Part shown: positions 20,426 through 28,239 of the stretch, piece by piece
Layout of the letters: each line of letters opens with the position of its first letter
How positions within the stretch are numbered: position 1 is the stretch's first letter
Assembly (NCBI GenBank): GCA_031082125.1
Contig: JAVHLM010000026.1
Location: 61,380-118,298, forward strand
Origin: Candidatus Eremiobacterota bacterium
GTDB taxonomy: Bacteria; Vulcanimicrobiota; CADAWZ01; Ess09-12
DNA: 56,919 nucleotides
Direction of reading: 5' to 3'
Translations under genes and position numbers: made by a program
Notes under the pieces: generated by a model
Databases searched by the model: none
Seen by the model: the letters and a program-made list of their open reading frames with translations, nothing else
Told to the model about the DNA's origin: nothing

Positions 20426-22114
20426 TTATTTCACGTGGAAGCGGAAAGAGCACTGGGCGTAGAACATGGGGCTCCTGTTCACATTGTTCCTCACGGGGTT
20501 GAGGGGAACGCCCCAGTCGAGGTTTACCCAGCTCATCTCGCCGAAGTTGTAGCGGAGCCCCGCGCCTGCTCCCGTGAGGCTTCTCGTGCCGGCCTCTCCC
20601 GGCACGGGGTTCTTGAGGGACACCATGCCCTGATCGCAGAAAAAGGCGACCTGGAGGTTGTTGTTTTTCCTTGAAAGGGGAACGCGAAACTCGGCGCTCA
20701 CCGAGTAGCCGCTGTCGCCAAGGTACTCGGTCTGCTGGTAGCCTCTCACGGAGTCGGGGCCTCCCAGGGGATACTGCTCCGCCACCACGAGGGGCTCGAA
20801 GGCATACTGCCCTGACCCGCGGAAGAGGAAGAAGCACGACCCCGCCTTCTGAACCCTCAGGAAGTCCAGGTTGAGCCTCGTGTAATTGTCGTCGGCGCCT
20901 GATCCGGCACGACTTGAAAGGGCATAATCGTTCTTCATACCCCCGAAAGCTTCGCCGAGCCCCTGGGTGCCCGACAGGAAGAGGTAGTTCTTTCCCTGGC
21001 CCGACATCCAGCTCGTGTCATAGAGGAGGGAGAGTGCCCGTATCTCGTCATGGCTCGTGGGATAGCTCTGGAAATAGAAATTCCGCATGCTCTTGCTGGT
21101 ATAGCCGTAGGTAATATTGGAGCTGCGGGCAGGAGAGCGCAGAATGGGCTGGCGCACCATGGCCCCATAGATCCTTGCGCTTCCAAGGATATTGTACACC
21201 GAGAGGTCCTGGCCCATGCGCACGTCAGAGTTGGCGTAATATACCGTGCCCTTGAGGCCCCTGTTGTTAAGGGGCAGGTTATACATGGCCTGTGCGAGGG
21301 GCGTCGTCTGGTTGGAGGGGAAGAGCTCGAGAAAGCGCGCCGAGAACTGGTTTCCCCACCCCAGGAGGTCCCCTGCGGTGAGATTGAAGCCGGCCCTGTT
21401 CTCGCCTGAGTAAATGTTGCCGAAGTTGTTGTACTCAAGGCCCATGTAAAGGGGTTTCTCATCCTCTACCTTGATGATGACGTCGGCAAGGTCCTCGCGC
21501 TCGCCGGGCTGGAGGAATGCCTTCGCCTTGAGGCCGTCAAACTCATTGAGAAGCATCACGGCGCGCTGGAGCGTGTTCCCCTTGAGAAGCTTGTCTTTCC
21601 TGATTGGCTCCATGAACCATTTTACAAAACGCTCGCTGTAGTGCTTGTTCCCCTCGACACGGATGTTCCCGACCTTTCCTTCAATGACTGATATCTTTAC
21701 ATTGCCTTCATTGATGTCCTGGATAGGCACGTAGGCTCTCACCGCTATATAGCCTTTGTCGTTGTAGTACTTCTGGATCTTGAGGGCCGCCCGCTTGAGC
21801 TCCTCGAGGGAGACCTCTTTCCCTTCCAGGGGGGCCACGAAGGGCGAGAGGACACTGCTTCCGTAGACGGTGTTTCCCTCGAGGCTCACTTTCCTCACGG
21901 GGAATTTTTTTTCAGGAATGGCTGCCGGAGCAGGTTTTTCGGCACCGGCCCCGCAGACTTCAAAAAAATGCTGTTTTACGGCATTTTCATCGAGAGGGGC
22001 GAGATCCATTGAAGGCGCGGCCCATGCGATCCCTTCAAGCATAAAGAGCAGGAGCACAATGGCAAGGAGCGCCCCGCATCTTCGTGCACCAACGAATTCT
22101 CTGCCGTTTTTCAT
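20426..22114 (-). CDS. TpsB outer-membrane transporter (FhaC/ShlB family)
   Basis: This Omp85-superfamily pore exports the TpsA protein encoded immediately downstream. It has 562 residues, typical for the family. A signal peptide with a long hydrophobic run ends near AWA-AP. A POTRA domain follows at about residues 68-145 (FPVRKVSLEGNTVYG and on), then a second POTRA-like stretch (GNIRVEGNKHYSERFV). A 16-strand ShlB-type barrel fills about 200-562. The conserved loop-6 motif VRGY sits around residue 457 in GGPDSVRGY. The chain ends in a barrel-like strand (CSFRFHVK). I chose ATG at 22112-22114; a TTG one codon upstream is possible. Ribosome-binding sequence before either is weak. Gene order is tpsB then tpsA, with 255 bp between them. 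Confidence 0.93.
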   Translation of the reverse strand: MKNGREFVGARRCGALLAIVLLLFMLEGIAWAAPSMDLAPLDENAVKQHFFEVCGAGAEKPAPAAIPEKKFPVRKVSLEGNTVYGSSVLSPFVAPLEGKEVSLEELKRAALKIQKYYNDKGYIAVRAYVPIQDINEGNVKISVIEGKVGNIRVEGNKHYSERFVKWFMEPIRKDKLLKGNTLQRAVMLLNEFDGLKAKAFLQPGEREDLADVIIKVEDEKPLYMGLEYNNFGNIYSGENRAGFNLTAGDLLGWGNQFSARFLELFPSNQTTPLAQAMYNLPLNNRGLKGTVYYANSDVRMGQDLSVYNILGSARIYGAMVRQPILRSPARSSNITYGYTSKSMRNFYFQSYPTSHDEIRALSLLYDTSWMSGQGKNYLFLSGTQGLGEAFGGMKNDYALSSRAGSGADDNYTRLNLDFLRVQKAGSCFFLFRGSGQYAFEPLVVAEQYPLGGPDSVRGYQQTEYLGDSGYSVSAEFRVPLSRKNNNLQVAFFCDQGMVSLKNPVPGEAGTRSLTGAGAGLRYNFGEMSWVNLDWGVPLNPVRNNVNRSPMFYAQCSFRFHVK

Positions 22115-22313
22115 CAAAAGTCCATTCTTCCAAAATTAAGGAATTATTATTATCGATTGCCAGAAAGATTCCTGCCGGCATGAGAGGAAATAATCCTCTT
22201 CAGATAGGAAATCAAGAGAAGCCGGGGATTTCTGCTTCGCCAGTCCCATGAAAAAGGAGAACCTCCCTTTGTCAAGAAATGCTTATGATCATAAAACACA
22301 AAGGAGATCCATT

Positions 22314-22808
22314 ATGAAAAACTCATGTATTCTTGTCATTTTCCTCATTGCCGCCTTCCTTCTCTGCAATGCCGGCAGTGCATTTTCCCAGGCAAAAAAG
22401 CCTTCACCTGCGCCGACGGAAACAATGGCCCCCGTCGTAAAGCTCACCCCGCCCGCTGCTGCTACGCCTGCCGCCCAGGCAAGGATGAAGACCATTTTTG
22501 ACTTTGAAAAGGAACTGGGCCTTTCGGCTGACCAGACAAAGAAGCTCAAGGACCAGGTGAACTCCTTCAACAAGGAGATTGCTTCCAACAATGACAAGCT
22601 CAAGGCCGCCAACAAGGAGCTCGGCGACCTCATCAACGCCAACGCGGCACTTGACAAGATCAAGGAGAAGCTCCAGCAGATAGGCGCCATAGAGCTCGAT
22701 ATCCGTCTTGCCAACGTGAAGACCTCCAAGGTGGTCAACGAGACCCTCACGAAGGATCAGCTCGCCAAGTGGCGGGAGATACAGAAGAGGGAGCGCCAGG
22801 TGAAATAG
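22314..22808 (+). CDS. Small periplasmic Spy/CpxP-like helical protein
   Basis: A 164-residue exported protein. The start is the ATG at 22314, 7 nt after AAGGAG, rather than an upstream in-frame codon, because the signal peptide (NSCILVIFLIAAFLLC...SAFSQA) begins there. The mature part has a Pro/Ala-rich linker followed by amphipathic helices rich in Lys, Glu, Asn and Leu. Two LTxxQ-like phrases, LSADQTKKL and LTKDQLAKW, resemble the repeats of Spy/CpxP periplasmic chaperone-like proteins. It stands alone, divergent from tpsB and about 200 bp ahead of a HAD phosphatase gene. Function is inferred only: envelope stress sensing or periplasmic holdase. Confidence 0.6.
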   Translation: MKNSCILVIFLIAAFLLCNAGSAFSQAKKPSPAPTETMAPVVKLTPPAAATPAAQARMKTIFDFEKELGLSADQTKKLKDQVNSFNKEIASNNDKLKAANKELGDLINANAALDKIKEKLQQIGAIELDIRLANVKTSKVVNETLTKDQLAKWREIQKRERQVK

Positions 22809-23010
22809 GTCCCGCGAATCTCTCCGCTGCAGCGCGTGTTCAAGGGATTTTCCAGGGGCCGGTGAGTGTTTTTTCTCCACCGGAAGGATCGGTTTTCCCT
22901 TTATATCTTCCGATGCAGGGGAAGAAGAATCTTGACGCCACTCCCCGGGAGGCTGTTCCTGAAAAGCGCAGCCTCGTGGTGGCCAGGGAAAAGTGAAGGA
23001 GGACCTGCCG

Positions 23011-24021
23011 ATGCCTGCCCAGAGAAAAAGCATACCCATAGCCCCGGTGCTTCTTGTCCTGATGACAGCCTTGGTTTTTGCCCGGTGGGGAGAAGCAAGG
23101 GAGCGCACTGAACCCCTTCCCTCATGGAACGGCGGCGCTGCAAAGGCGGCGGTAATCTCATTCGTGGATTCCGTCACCTCGGGGCCGGGAGCCCTTCCCC
23201 CGGAGGAGAGAATTGTCGTCACCGACAACGACGGAACCCTCATCGTGGAGAAGCCCCGCTATGTCCAGTATTCCTTCGTGCTGGACAGGGTGAGGGAGCT
23301 TTCCTGGAACAGCCCTCCCTGGAGAAACAGCGAGCCGTACCGGGCCATAATCGACGGGAACAGGGAGATTATCGACTCCCTTTCGGGGAAAGATGCCGTT
23401 GCCATTGATGACACAATCCATGAGGGGATTACCGGTGAAGCTTACAGGGCCGCCGCGGCGAGGTGGCTGGGCACCGCCCGGCACCCCCGCTTCAGCAGGC
23501 CTTACCCGGCCCTTGTCTATCAGCCCATGAGAGAGCTTCTGCAGTACCTTGTATCGCGGGGGTTCAAGGTCTATATCTGCTCGGCGGGGAGCACAGAGTT
23601 CATAAGAGCCCTTGCGCCGTCAGCCTATGGTATTCCCTTTGAGCGGATTATCGGCTCCGAGGTCGTCACCAGGTTCACCATGGATGATGGCCGGCCTCTC
23701 ATCACCAGGACTTCACAGCACATGCCCTTTGTGGAAAGGGAGTACAAGCCCCTGTATATTCAGCAGCGCATTGGAAGGGTTCCTGTCATGGCCATCGGGA
23801 ACTCAAACGGCGATGTGGAGATGTTCCAGTATGTCAAGGGAAGGAAAGGCCCTTCAATGGCATTACTGCTCCATCATGATGACGGGGATCGCGAATACTG
23901 CTATGACGGCGGAGCCGAAAAAGCCCTTGAGCTCGCCGGGAAAAGCGGCTGGACCACCGTGTCGATGAAGAAGGACTTCAGAAAGATATTCCCCTTCGAG
24001 AAGCCGTCAGAGAGAAAGTAA
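23011..24021 (+). CDS. Exported HAD-superfamily phosphatase
   Basis: A 336-residue phosphatase with an N-terminal hydrophobic signal or anchor (IAPVLLVLMTALVFA). ATG at 23011 follows AAGGAGG by 8 nt; an upstream GTG is less likely. HAD motif I is TDNDGTL, with Asp72 as nucleophile and Asp74 as general acid. Motif II is the Ser in ICSAGSTEF. Motif IV is GNSNGDVEMF, with Asp268 a metal ligand. The large insertion between motifs I and II makes an all-helical C1-type cap, as in phosphoserine phosphatase-like enzymes (family knowledge). The substrate is unknown. It converges on a Spy-like gene only 5 nt downstream and lies between two Spy-like genes. Confidence 0.82.
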   Translation: MPAQRKSIPIAPVLLVLMTALVFARWGEARERTEPLPSWNGGAAKAAVISFVDSVTSGPGALPPEERIVVTDNDGTLIVEKPRYVQYSFVLDRVRELSWNSPPWRNSEPYRAIIDGNREIIDSLSGKDAVAIDDTIHEGITGEAYRAAAARWLGTARHPRFSRPYPALVYQPMRELLQYLVSRGFKVYICSAGSTEFIRALAPSAYGIPFERIIGSEVVTRFTMDDGRPLITRTSQHMPFVEREYKPLYIQQRIGRVPVMAIGNSNGDVEMFQYVKGRKGPSMALLLHHDDGDREYCYDGGAEKALELAGKSGWTTVSMKKDFRKIFPFEKPSERK

Positions 24022-24026
24022 GGCTC

Positions 24027-24665
24027 TTACTTCTCCTGCTCGGTCCCCTCCCCCGTCTTCTCCACGGGCTTCTCTTTCCCGCCCTCTTTCAGCTCCCGGC
24101 GCTCCTTCATCTTCTCCTTGAATTTTTCGCCTTGCTCCTTGAACTTTTCGGCCTTCTCCTTGAGCTCGGTGAACTTCTCGAACTGCTCGGGCTTCAGTAT
24201 CTCCTTCAGGCCGCCCATGTAGGCTTCACGGGATGCCTGGAGCTTGGCGCGCTCGTCTTTCAGAACGGTGACAATGGTGGATTTCTGGTTCTCGTCGATA
24301 TTGAGCTCCTTGAGCAGCCCCTTGAGGGCCCCCTTCTCTGCGCCCCCCTTCGCTGAAGTCTTTTTGTCCCAGATGGCCTGCTGGTCGGGCGTAAGGCAGT
24401 TTCTTATCTTGGTGGACATGCCGCTCATTATCTCTTTTGTGTCCTGGAGGTGCTTCTCGCGGAGCTGGATAAGCTGCTCGAGCTGCATATCGTCGAGCTT
24501 CAGGGCCTTCATCATGTCGCCCATCCTGCCCTGCTTCATTTTCTCAATCTTGGTCTTCTCAGTGCCTTCTGTTCCCTCTTTCTCCCTGTCCTGGGAATAT
24601 GCGCAGGGTGCGGCAAGGATCAGGGCACACAGAAGAGCAATAAGAAACGCAGAAATTTTTTTCAT
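24027..24665 (-). CDS. Larger periplasmic Spy/CpxP-like protein
   Basis: A 212-residue exported protein with a clear signal peptide (KKISAFLIALLCALILAAPCAYSQ). The mature part is highly charged and helical. It holds two LTxxQ-type motifs, LTPDQQAIW and LKPEQFEKF, plus an LTxxQ-like start (LKLDDMQLEQLIQL). The C-terminal 50 residues are a Lys/Glu repeat region likely to form coiled coil. This is longer than Spy or CpxP (about 160). It resembles the exported protein at 22,314 in style, but the two are not obviously close paralogs. It converges with the HAD gene. A role in envelope stress is inference. Confidence 0.6.
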   Translation of the reverse strand: MKKISAFLIALLCALILAAPCAYSQDREKEGTEGTEKTKIEKMKQGRMGDMMKALKLDDMQLEQLIQLREKHLQDTKEIMSGMSTKIRNCLTPDQQAIWDKKTSAKGGAEKGALKGLLKELNIDENQKSTIVTVLKDERAKLQASREAYMGGLKEILKPEQFEKFTELKEKAEKFKEQGEKFKEKMKERRELKEGGKEKPVEKTGEGTEQEK

Positions 24666-24742
24666 ATCGGGTTACTCCTCTCGGTTTTATCTTATAAAAG
24701 AGAAATACCGCGGCGCCTGGCCGTGTTCCTTCCCGAATGCGC

Positions 24743-25306
24743 CTATTTCGCGCCAAGGTCGCTGTATTCAAAGCAGTAGTCCTTACGCTGGCATTTTTCG
24801 CAGTGGGCGCCCATCCAGACGCTGTCAAACTGCTCCATTATCCGCTTCACCAGGGGGAGATCGGTGGTGACGATCCCCGATTCAAAATTTCTCTTGTTGT
24901 CGCCCTTGCTCCCCATCCCCGCGCCGGTGAGGTTGGCGCTTCCCGAGTAGGCAAAGCGCCCGTCAACAACGACGGTCTTGAAGTGGACCCTCGGGCAGAT
25001 AAGCTGCTCCACCCCTTCAATAAGGGAGGGGTACTTGTCGAAATCATACCGGAATGCGGGGCCAGGCTCCTTGGCATGGATGATTCTTATGGCCACGCCG
25101 TCTTTTACAAGGTCTGAAAGGATCTCCAGGAAGGGGACAAATTTTTTTCCTTTCTCCACGTAAAGGTCCTTCATGTCCGACGTGCCAATCCAGAGGAAGC
25201 TCCTGGCGGAAGGAACGGCATTCTGGATTACCTTCTCGTAGATCTCCCTGTCGGTGACAAACTCCATCTTCTCCATGGCATGTATAGTTCGAGAGTGGAA
25301 AAGCAT
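24743..25306 (-). CDS. Single-domain phospholipase D-like protein
   Basis: A 187-residue protein with one HKD motif (HFKTVVVDGRFAYSGSANLT), in which His, Lys and Asp have the HxKxxxxD spacing. The downstream NFESG matches the usual PLD-nuclease context. No signal peptide is visible. PLD enzymes need two HKD motifs, so this would work as a dimer like the Nuc-type nucleases. The tail has a Cys cluster, CEKCQRKDYC, that could hold metal. Start at ATG 25306 is uncertain; nearby in-frame ATGs also lack a strong ribosome-binding site. Nuclease, phospholipase or a non-catalytic role cannot be told apart from sequence. Confidence 0.75.
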   Translation of the reverse strand: MLFHSRTIHAMEKMEFVTDREIYEKVIQNAVPSARSFLWIGTSDMKDLYVEKGKKFVPFLEILSDLVKDGVAIRIIHAKEPGPAFRYDFDKYPSLIEGVEQLICPRVHFKTVVVDGRFAYSGSANLTGAGMGSKGDNKRNFESGIVTTDLPLVKRIMEQFDSVWMGAHCEKCQRKDYCFEYSDLGAK

Positions 25307-25717
25307 TCATCCTGCCAGCCGGGAGAATGGCCCCCGGCCCTGCCGTTCCGGTCTGCGGGAGAACCGGGCAATTCTCTGCAAAGCCTTTGATAACAAACTA
25401 TTATGGCAGTTCAACCTGTCATCTGGCGGCATCGGATCATAGTTTCCCCGGTATTTTTCTTCCCGGTGGTCACCCTGGATGGCCGCCCCGAAAGGTGTTC
25501 ATGAAGTATTTCTCCGCGAAAAATTCGTTGAAGAATTCTTTCGCCTGGCGGCAGACCATATATGAAACCCATGGAAACCGGCCTGGCACCTCGCTGGTTC
25601 GCACGCAATGGCCTTCAGGGTCATTTTTGACCTTTTCGCCCCTTTCAGGTCCTTTGGAGGGCACCTGGTGATGGCATCATATCGTTGTCGTGATGAGGTT
25701 TCAGAGGGGTGGCCTGT
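25307..25717. other. Intergenic stretch without a convincing gene
   Basis: About 410 bp between the divergent PLD-like and HNH genes. Short ORFs exist on both strands (for example 25,470-25,664 minus), but none has a ribosome-binding site, recognisable motif or codon bias I trust. No tRNA, repeat or clear terminator seen. Confidence 0.5.
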
Positions 25718-25746
25718 TTGATATTTTCTCATTGATATGATAAAAT
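25718..25746 (+). promoter_or_regulatory. Promoter for the HNH gene, placed for a leaderless mRNA
   Basis: TTGATA (25718-25723), a 17-nt spacer and TAAAAT (25741-25746) make a good sigma70-type promoter. The expected start point, about 7 nt downstream, falls on or next to the ATG at 25753. No Shine-Dalgarno sequence lies before that ATG. Both facts point to leaderless translation. Confidence 0.5.
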
Positions 25747-25752
25747 TACTCT

Positions 25753-28140
25753 ATGGATACATATGATACCCAAGCCGTTGATACCTTGTTCCTCCCCGAT
25801 GAAGAAGAGCTTCTTCACCTCGGTGATTCTTTCTCTTCAGAGGACTACGAGGATATGCTCCTCCTCCCCGAGCCCTATGAGCTTCCCGAGGGAACCCTGT
25901 ATAAACCGGAGCATATCGTGAAGATTACCAGGGAGGGCCTCATCCCCGAAGCGGAAAGGCTTGCGAATGACCTTACCTTTGGCCCCTCTCTCATCGACAG
26001 GGATGATAGGGCATCCCGCATAGATTTCACCCTCTGTGAGGCGATCCGCGGCCGCCTCGCCCTTGACCTCCACCTGGGCGGCCTTCTCGTGAATCTCAAG
26101 ACGAAAGGAGTTGATCATCTCGGTTATCGCTCCATGGCCACCTTCGCCGTGGAGCATCTCTCGATGTCGGGACGCACCGCTTCGGAGCTGATGCGCAACT
26201 TCGAGTTTCTCAGGCATCTGCCGCTCACCCGGGAGGCATATCTCCAGGGGAGGATCGCCAGGAGCGCCCTCAGGCATCTTTTGAGAGTGATAACGCCTGA
26301 GAACGAGGCAGAGTGGCTTGGCATAGCGCAGAAGCTCTCGATAAGCGCCCTGGAGCGCGAAGTAAAAAAGGCGCTTGCCGGGGGGAAGGAGCCTGTCGCT
26401 CCGGAGTCGCACGAGTGCGGCGGGAAGATTTCCTGGAGCGGGGAAGAGCCCGAAGAGAGTCATCAGCCCGATGCGGAAGGGATGATGATGCGCTTCAAAG
26501 TTACGCCCACGCTTGCCCTCACCTGGGACTTCGCCCTTTCCTTCTTCCGCGACAAGGAGCACTATGGCGGGCCTCTCGCGGGCTTCGTCGAGGAGCTCCT
26601 CGCGAACTTCCTGGCATCACGGAAGCCGGCTCCGGCGCCTCTCGATGACAGGGGAAGCCTTCCCATCTTTTACCGGGCGCCTTTCATGACCCGAGAGCAG
26701 AGAGCCCGTCTCATCAGCGATGAAGAGGAAGTAACGGAGAATGGCAGCGCTGGAAAGGGGGGTGCTGATGATCCCTGGGAATCGCCGTGGGATATCTTTT
26801 TCCCTTCCTGGCTCGATGGGGAGGCAGACGGGGAGCCGGTGAGAGCCCTTGCCGGGAGGCTCATCAGAGCCGCGGCGATCCGCCAGAGGCTTGACATGGC
26901 CGCAGGGATGCTTCTCAGGGCGATGCAGGTGAGATCGCTCTTCACCGGCTTCGGCTATGAATCAGTCGAGGAGTACGCCCAGGAGCGGTGCGGCTTCTCA
27001 AAGGCACAGGCCCGCCAGTTCATCACGCTTGCCAATGGATTCCGCCGCCACTCCCTCACCGAGAAGGCTTTCAGGAGCGGCACCATCACCAGGGAACAGG
27101 CCCGCCTCATTCTTCCCCTGGTGAATTCCAAAAACGAGGAAGCCTGGATAGCCTATGCCGCAGGCGTGCCCACCATAGATCTCAGGGAAGAGGCAGAGCG
27201 TATCGCCCGTATCATCGAATACGACAGCTTCGTGCCGATAAATTATACGCTCCTTCCCGGCTTCCGCTATATCAGCGATGAGCGGTATCATGAGCTTTCC
27301 TTTGAGGTAAGGGATATCATCAGGACCGGGTCCTGGTATGGCGGCCCGTCGCCTGTGTCAGCGTGGCCTCTCCCAGAGGATGACGAAGCCTCCCTGGAAA
27401 GTCGGGACAGGCGCTTTGATGCGCCCTGGAAATATTTCAGCGATGTCGATGAACTGCTCGCCTGCGAGGCCCAGATTAAAATTGAAAAAAATTCCGTGCT
27501 GTGTGCGGGGCATCTCGAAAAGGCACGGGAGATCTGTACCATCCCCCATGGCGCCAACCCCGAGGAAACCTTCCTCGTGGATATCCTCTCATCCAAAGCC
27601 TCCTCACAGGAAACGGGAGGCTCCTCACCGCTCGCAGGCAGGGGCTCCATGACGATCAGGTTCTTCCTCCCCCGGGAGCTTTACGAGGTCTGGAACATGG
27701 CGGCCCTGGTCTTTCTCCATTCCGCCTCTCAGCAAGACCCCACCCGGCCGGACGATGCGTTAATCCCTCCTGAAGAAAAATTCCTTGCTGCCCTCCTCGC
27801 TGACTACCTTGACACCGAGGGAACCTTGAAAAAAGCGGCACATCACCACAGGATCCTGAAGCGCGACCGGTTCCGCTGCCAGGCCCCCGGCTGCCGCTGC
27901 CGCAGGAACTTGCAGGTTCACCACATCATCAGGCGCTCCCAGGGCGGCAGCGATGACGAATGGAACCTCATCACCCTCTGCGAGGCCTGCCACCTCCACC
28001 TCCTCCACGGCCTCAGGACCCTCACCATAAAAGGCAGGGCACCCCATGATCTTACCTTCACCTTCGGCTCCCCCTCGGAGGGGACGCCTTTCCTGGTCTA
28101 TGAAAACGGGTGCCGCAGGACGATCTTTTCAAAAAGTTAA
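25753..28140 (+). CDS. Long HNH endonuclease with duplicated helical N-terminal modules
   Basis: A 795-residue protein ending in an HNH nuclease domain. The domain has CQAPGC and CRC zinc-binding cysteines, then VHHIIRRSQGG with His723-His724, then WNLITLCEACH. The HNH fold cuts DNA with one metal ion (family knowledge). The long N-terminal part holds two related helical modules at about residues 95-205 and 369-485. Each follows an AIRxRL... GY-S... pattern ending in an ExARLILPL/ARSALRHLL-like helix. This layout recalls the multi-copy DUF222/13E12 HNH proteins of actinobacteria, but I cannot confirm homology. A second family member lies inverted at the right edge of the window. Target and role (mobile element, defence, recombination) are unknown. 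Confidence 0.8.
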   Translation: MDTYDTQAVDTLFLPDEEELLHLGDSFSSEDYEDMLLLPEPYELPEGTLYKPEHIVKITREGLIPEAERLANDLTFGPSLIDRDDRASRIDFTLCEAIRGRLALDLHLGGLLVNLKTKGVDHLGYRSMATFAVEHLSMSGRTASELMRNFEFLRHLPLTREAYLQGRIARSALRHLLRVITPENEAEWLGIAQKLSISALEREVKKALAGGKEPVAPESHECGGKISWSGEEPEESHQPDAEGMMMRFKVTPTLALTWDFALSFFRDKEHYGGPLAGFVEELLANFLASRKPAPAPLDDRGSLPIFYRAPFMTREQRARLISDEEEVTENGSAGKGGADDPWESPWDIFFPSWLDGEADGEPVRALAGRLIRAAAIRQRLDMAAGMLLRAMQVRSLFTGFGYESVEEYAQERCGFSKAQARQFITLANGFRRHSLTEKAFRSGTITREQARLILPLVNSKNEEAWIAYAAGVPTIDLREEAERIARIIEYDSFVPINYTLLPGFRYISDERYHELSFEVRDIIRTGSWYGGPSPVSAWPLPEDDEASLESRDRRFDAPWKYFSDVDELLACEAQIKIEKNSVLCAGHLEKAREICTIPHGANPEETFLVDILSSKASSQETGGSSPLAGRGSMTIRFFLPRELYEVWNMAALVFLHSASQQDPTRPDDALIPPEEKFLAALLADYLDTEGTLKKAAHHHRILKRDRFRCQAPGCRCRRNLQVHHIIRRSQGGSDDEWNLITLCEACHLHLLHGLRTLTIKGRAPHDLTFTFGSPSEGTPFLVYENGCRRTIFSKS

Positions 28141-28151
28141 CAAGAAAGATC

Positions 28152-28181
28152 TTCCATGGGGGAGCCCTCATCGGGTATAAT
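28152..28181 (+). promoter_or_regulatory. Promoter for the subtilisin-like protease
   Basis: A perfect TATAAT at 28176-28181 lies just after the HNH stop. The -35 candidate, TTCCAT at 28152-28157 with an 18-nt spacer, is poor. The leader to the ATG would be about 52 nt. Confidence 0.45.
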
Positions 28182-28239
28182 AAAAATCGGGTCACCTTAC
28201 TCAAAATGCATGCACACAAACTATGCAAGGAGCACTGAA

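Noticed and set aside
22860-22895. Inverted repeat CCGGTG...CACCGG as a terminator after the small Spy-like gene
   Set aside because: Loop is long and T-rich inside rather than after the stem.
22404-23243. Long minus-strand ORF (279 codons) over the Spy-like and HAD genes
   Set aside because: It is antisense to two genes with signal peptides and motifs; a shadow frame.
25470-25664. Short minus-strand ORF in the 25.3-25.7 kb gap
   Set aside because: Vaguely protein-like but non-ATG or weak start, no ribosome site and no motif.
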